Positions 5,973-8,274 of a DNA stretch of 8,274 nt are shown in pieces. The notes below the pieces were generated by a model. It searched no databases and was not told where the DNA came from. It saw only the letters and a program-made list of their open reading frames with translations. Every line of letters begins with the position of its first letter. Position 1 is the stretch's first letter. Made by a program: the position numbers and the translations under genes. This DNA is from CBDUXZ01 sp965371325 [NCBI: uncultured bacterium] (lineage in GTDB: Bacteria > JAUYMQ01). Where the stretch lies: the NCBI GenBank assembly GCA_965371325.1, contig CBDUXZ010000070.1:1-8274 (forward strand), read 5' to 3'.

Positions 5973-6227
5973 GTGGCCAACCACCCGCAGGCTCGTAAGC
6001 GCGCGCGGCAGAACCGAAAGCGGCGCGCGGAGAACGTCCGGATCAAGACCGCCGTCAAGGGCACGCTGAAGAAGGCGCGACTTGCCGCCGATTCCTCATC
6101 CAAGGACGCGCTGGCGCGTGGGGCCGAGTCGGCCATCCGTCGCGCGGTCTCGAAGGGCGTCATTCCAAAACGCCGCGCATCCCGCCAGATCGGCCGCCTC
6201 TACAAGGCGATCAAGGGGACGACGTAA
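5973..6227 (+). CDS. rpsT: 30S ribosomal protein S20
   Basis: The 84-residue basic protein has the S20 layout: an N-terminal ANHPQARKRARQNRKRR segment contacting 16S rRNA, a central helix with IKTAVKGTLKKA, and the C-terminal signature KGVIPKRRASRQIGRL followed by a short tail. The length is normal for the family. It starts with GTG preceded by GGAGG. A non-AUG start is notable because the E. coli gene uses UUG and is autoregulated. It is the only plus-strand gene in the window, with its own promoter just upstream. Its last 17 bases overlap the 3' end of holA on the other strand. No rho-independent terminator was found after the stop codon. Confidence 0.97.
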   Translation: MANHPQARKRARQNRKRRAENVRIKTAVKGTLKKARLAADSSSKDALARGAESAIRRAVSKGVIPKRRASRQIGRLYKAIKGTT

Positions 6228-7338
6228 ACCTCTCCGCAGCCCGCGTACCCCTTTCACAAAAACGCCACACCCATGCTTCGAGAAGAATCCTCGGCGGAAC
6301 GCTGCTCGACTTGCGTCGGCGATCCGTCTCGAGGAGTCTTCGGTGCGCCACGAGAAGCTCCTCCCGCGAGAACCGCGTCGAGGCCTCGACGGCTTTCTCC
6401 ACCCGGTACGGATGGGCCTCGAGCAGCTTCGCAAGGCTCTCTGCAAGACGCCTCCCCTTGAGCTTTCCGGAATCCGCCGCTTCCCTGGCAAGCAGTATCA
6501 TGCGCAACTCGCCGCGAATCATTCCCAGCAGGGGGAAGAGCGCGTCATCCTGGCGGCGAAAGCCGGAGAGGTAGCGGGCGAGCGCCTTCAACGCCCCCTG
6601 CGCGTCGCGCGCCTTCAGCGCGTCGGTGAACTTCCATACGATCGCGCCTCCCCGGTCCGCCACGGCCTGCTCCACATCGCGGACGGTTATCTCCTGCGCA
6701 TCTCCGACATAGAGGGCGAGTTTGTCCAGCTCGCCGGCGGCCCCCGCAAGTTCGTTGTTCGCGTATGTGACGAGAAGCTCGGCCGACCCCGGGGCGAGCT
6801 TTTTTCCGATTCGGCGCGCGTACCTCTCAAGCCAGGCGGCCAGCGCCTGATCCGTGGGACTCGAAAGATCGCACACGACCCCCGCGGCCGCCAGGGCCTT
6901 CGTCAGCTTGAGACGGGCGTCGGGCTTCTCACCTACAAGGACAAGGCATGTCGTCGGACTGGGCGCACGGAGATAGCCCGCGAGGGCGCTCTCCCCTCCC
7001 CCGCCTTCTCCCGGAGCTTCGGCGGCGCGCACTTTCATCAACTGCTCGGCACGCCGGACGATGACAAGCCGCCTGGAAGCCATCACAGGGAGCTGGTTCG
7101 CGCTGTCCACGATACTGGCCGCACCCTGCTCACCGGCGTCGATGCGGTCGATGTTGAAATCATTGCTCCCCCCCGCCTCTCCAAGAACCACCTTCCGGAT
7201 CGCGGCAAGCGCATCGTCGAGAAGCCGCGTATCTCCGCCATGAAGATAGAAAACGGGAATGGTCTTTTCCCCCCCGAGAAGGTTTTCGAGATCCTGGAGG
7301 GAGCGGGTGTAGTGACCCGATTTGCCGAAGGTTTTCAG
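6211..7338 (-). CDS. holA: DNA polymerase III delta subunit (HolA), apparent CTG start
   Basis: HolA is the clamp-loader subunit that opens the beta sliding clamp. With the proposed start the protein is 375 residues. Visible features are the N-terminal strand and helix IPVFYLHGGDTRLLDDALAA (residues 27-46), RRLVIVRRAEQLMKV, TTCLVLVGEKPDARLKLTKA, LERYARRIGKKLAPGSAELL with ANNELAGAAGELDKLALY, and the collar domain with DALFPLLGMIRGELRMILLA and AHPYRVEKAVEA. The frame is open back to the lptE stop (7369-7371), but the only NTG codon upstream of V50 is CTG at 7336-7338, with AGGAG (7347-7351) eight bases upstream. Starting at the GTG at 7189-7191 would delete the conserved N-terminus. It follows lptE by 30 nt in the same frame. 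It overlaps rpsT tail-to-tail by 17 bp. The family is certain. The start is inferred. Confidence 0.93.
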   Translation of the reverse strand: MKTFGKSGHYTRSLQDLENLLGGEKTIPVFYLHGGDTRLLDDALAAIRKVVLGEAGGSNDFNIDRIDAGEQGAASIVDSANQLPVMASRRLVIVRRAEQLMKVRAAEAPGEGGGGESALAGYLRAPSPTTCLVLVGEKPDARLKLTKALAAAGVVCDLSSPTDQALAAWLERYARRIGKKLAPGSAELLVTYANNELAGAAGELDKLALYVGDAQEITVRDVEQAVADRGGAIVWKFTDALKARDAQGALKALARYLSGFRRQDDALFPLLGMIRGELRMILLAREAADSGKLKGRRLAESLAKLLEAHPYRVEKAVEASTRFSREELLVAHRRLLETDRRRKSSSVPPRILLEAWVWRFCERGTRAAERFTSSP

Positions 7339-7344
7339 GATCGG

Positions 7345-7351
7345 TTCTCCT
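7345..7351 (-). promoter_or_regulatory. Shine-Dalgarno site supporting the holA CTG start
   Basis: AGGAGAA on the minus strand lies in the 30-nt gap after lptE. Counting from AGGAG, the spacing is eight bases to CTG (7336-7338) and five to the preceding ATC (7339-7341). The first fits better. There is no ATG, GTG or TTG nearby in frame. Confidence 0.6.
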
Positions 7352-7368
7352 GAGGGACGTGTCGCCTC

Positions 7369-7935
7369 TTAGTACACGCGAAAGATCCCGTCGTGGACCG
7401 TGCCCGCCATGTCCGTTGCAAGCTTGCGCAGCGCCTGCTCACGGTTGCGAAGATTCACATTGAAATCAGGCGTTGAGTCGTACTCCCCTTCACCCACGAG
7501 GCGGCTCGAGGACCAGAGGATCGACAGATCATCCTTGCGCCTAAGCGTGACACTCGCGGTCACGGTGACACGGTTTTCGAGCTCGATGGCGACGGAGCTG
7601 AAGGAGAGGGGCTGGATGTTGACGAGCTCGATCCGCCCCTCGAGGATCGTGTCGGCCCTCTCCATCCGGACCGGTTTCAGCCATCCCTTGGTGGAGAACT
7701 CCTTGATCGCCGCATTCGTAAAGATGGTGGCAAGGCCCGGTTCCGATGTTTCGTTCTCCCAGAGCGGGATCGCCACGGTCGTGAGAGTTTTCGGAATGGC
7801 GTCGGTCCGATCAGCGAAGTGCCACCCGCACCCCGGCGCGGACAAAACCGCCACGGAGAGAAAAAGGAGGGCAACGGCGAATCGCACGCCTGACGTATCG
7901 ATCCCCCCGCGCGAATTATTTGAAGACGAACGCAT
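7369..7935 (-). CDS. lptE: LPS-assembly lipoprotein LptE
   Basis: LptE is the outer-membrane lipoprotein that plugs the LptD barrel and helps deliver lipopolysaccharide to the surface. The 188-residue protein has a type II signal peptide: a basic N-terminus ending near R18, a hydrophobic core (about 19-31) and a lipobox ending in C36 (SAPGC). The mature end begins CGWHFADR, the family's usual CGYHF-like opening. PKTLTTVAIPLWENET, the helix with FTNAAIKEF, the strand with DTILEGRIE, and LENRVTVTASVTLRRKD match the LptE core fold. The start is ATG with AGGAGG five bases upstream. It sits 17 nt after leuS and 30 nt before holA, an order I recall from many diderm genomes, so the three are probably one operon. 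Sequence identity to E. coli LptE is expected to be low. The call rests on motifs and context. Confidence 0.9.
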   Translation of the reverse strand: MRSSSNNSRGGIDTSGVRFAVALLFLSVAVLSAPGCGWHFADRTDAIPKTLTTVAIPLWENETSEPGLATIFTNAAIKEFSTKGWLKPVRMERADTILEGRIELVNIQPLSFSSVAIELENRVTVTASVTLRRKDDLSILWSSSRLVGEGEYDSTPDFNVNLRNREQALRKLATDMAGTVHDGIFRVY

Positions 7936-7940
7936 ACGTT

Positions 7941-7946
7941 CCTCCT
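7941..7946 (-). promoter_or_regulatory. Shine-Dalgarno site of lptE
   Basis: A consensus AGGAGG on the minus strand fills most of the 17-nt gap between the leuS stop and the lptE ATG, five bases from the start codon. It is the strongest ribosome binding site in the window. Confidence 0.75.
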
Positions 7947-7952
7947 GCCGCC

Positions 7953-8274
7953 TTACAGGACGAGGTTCACAAGCTTTCCGGGCACGTAGATCTCCTTTTT
8001 CGGCGCCTGGCCCGCCGTGTGACGCCTGACCTTCTCACTCGCGAGCGCCGCGGCAATGATCTCCTCCTTGCCGGCCTCGGCCGAAACCTTGATGTTGTCG
8101 CGGAGCTTTCCGTTCACCTGAACCACGATGGTCATCTCATCCGCCTTGAGCGCGGCAGGATCGTATTTCGGCCAGGGCGTTTCGACAAGTGTATGCTCAT
8201 GGCCGATGATCGACCAGAGCTCCTCCGAAATATGGGGGGTGAAGGGGTGGAGGAGCTTCAGGAGACACTCGACT
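7953..8274 (-). CDS. leuS: Leucyl-tRNA synthetase, C-terminal part (5' part outside the window)
   Basis: The last 106 residues are present. They contain the end of the anticodon-binding domain (LLHPFTPHISEELW, the class Ia motif) and the C-terminal domain, opening with TPWPKYDPAAL and followed by VVQVNGKLRDNIKVSAEAGK. The chain ends EIYVPGKLVNLVL with a TAA at 7953-7955. These features are diagnostic of bacterial LeuRS, which charges tRNA-Leu. The catalytic, KMSKS and editing parts lie beyond the right edge. The stop is 17 nt from lptE, so translation and transcription are probably continuous into lptE and holA. Confidence 0.97.
   Translation of the reverse strand, partial: VECLLKLLHPFTPHISEELWSIIGHEHTLVETPWPKYDPAALKADEMTIVVQVNGKLRDNIKVSAEAGKEEIIAAALASEKVRRHTAGQAPKKEIYVPGKLVNLVL

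Noticed and set aside
6082-7353. Open frame of 423 codons on the plus strand
   Set aside because: It is antisense to holA and out of frame with rpsT, with low-complexity Arg-rich composition and no motifs.

Overview
The window is GC-rich, gene-dense bacterial chromosome. Seven of its eight confident genes lie on the minus strand, and rpsT alone is on the plus strand. The neighbourhood leuS-lptE-holA / rpsT / murJ is a housekeeping cluster that I recall from Deltaproteobacteria-like and other diderm lineages. An LptE-type lipoprotein implies an outer membrane with lipopolysaccharide. A DUF4388 (PATAN) protein and a TPR/zinc-ribbon membrane protein fit an uncultured deltaproteobacterium-like or related diderm lineage. 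No closer placement is supportable by eye.

Layout, right to left (the direction of most transcription): the 3' part of leuS (leucyl-tRNA synthetase) enters from the right edge. After a 17-nt gap comes lptE (LPS-assembly lipoprotein), and after 30 nt holA (DNA polymerase III delta subunit). holA lacks any ATG, GTG or TTG that preserves its N-terminus and appears to start at CTG. It ends tail-to-tail with rpsT (ribosomal protein S20), overlapping it by 17 bp. rpsT has a good sigma70-type promoter and a GTG start, and is divergent from murJ (lipid II flippase), with the promoter squeezed against the murJ start codon. Downstream of murJ is a 252-bp gap with tandem CTGTGGAG repeats and an AT-rich island. 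A cluster of palindromes follows, running into the 5' end of a large membrane TPR/zinc-ribbon gene. Next are a possible 35-codon bridging ORF, a DUF4388 / winged-helix-like / transmembrane / pseudopilin-head protein, and a PhoH-type ATPase with a TTG start that runs off the left edge.

Functionally the window mixes translation (leuS, rpsT), replication (holA), RNA metabolism or stress (phoH) and envelope assembly (lptE, murJ). The two genes between murJ and phoH are the least understood. Both are predicted membrane proteins, they are adjacent and co-oriented, and they may form an envelope-associated pair. No CRISPR array, tRNA, rRNA, integrase or transposase gene was seen. The most unusual signals are the CTG start of holA, the palindromic element that supplies the apparent N-terminus of the TPR protein, an intragenic 10-bp hairpin in murJ, and the odd architecture of the DUF4388 protein.
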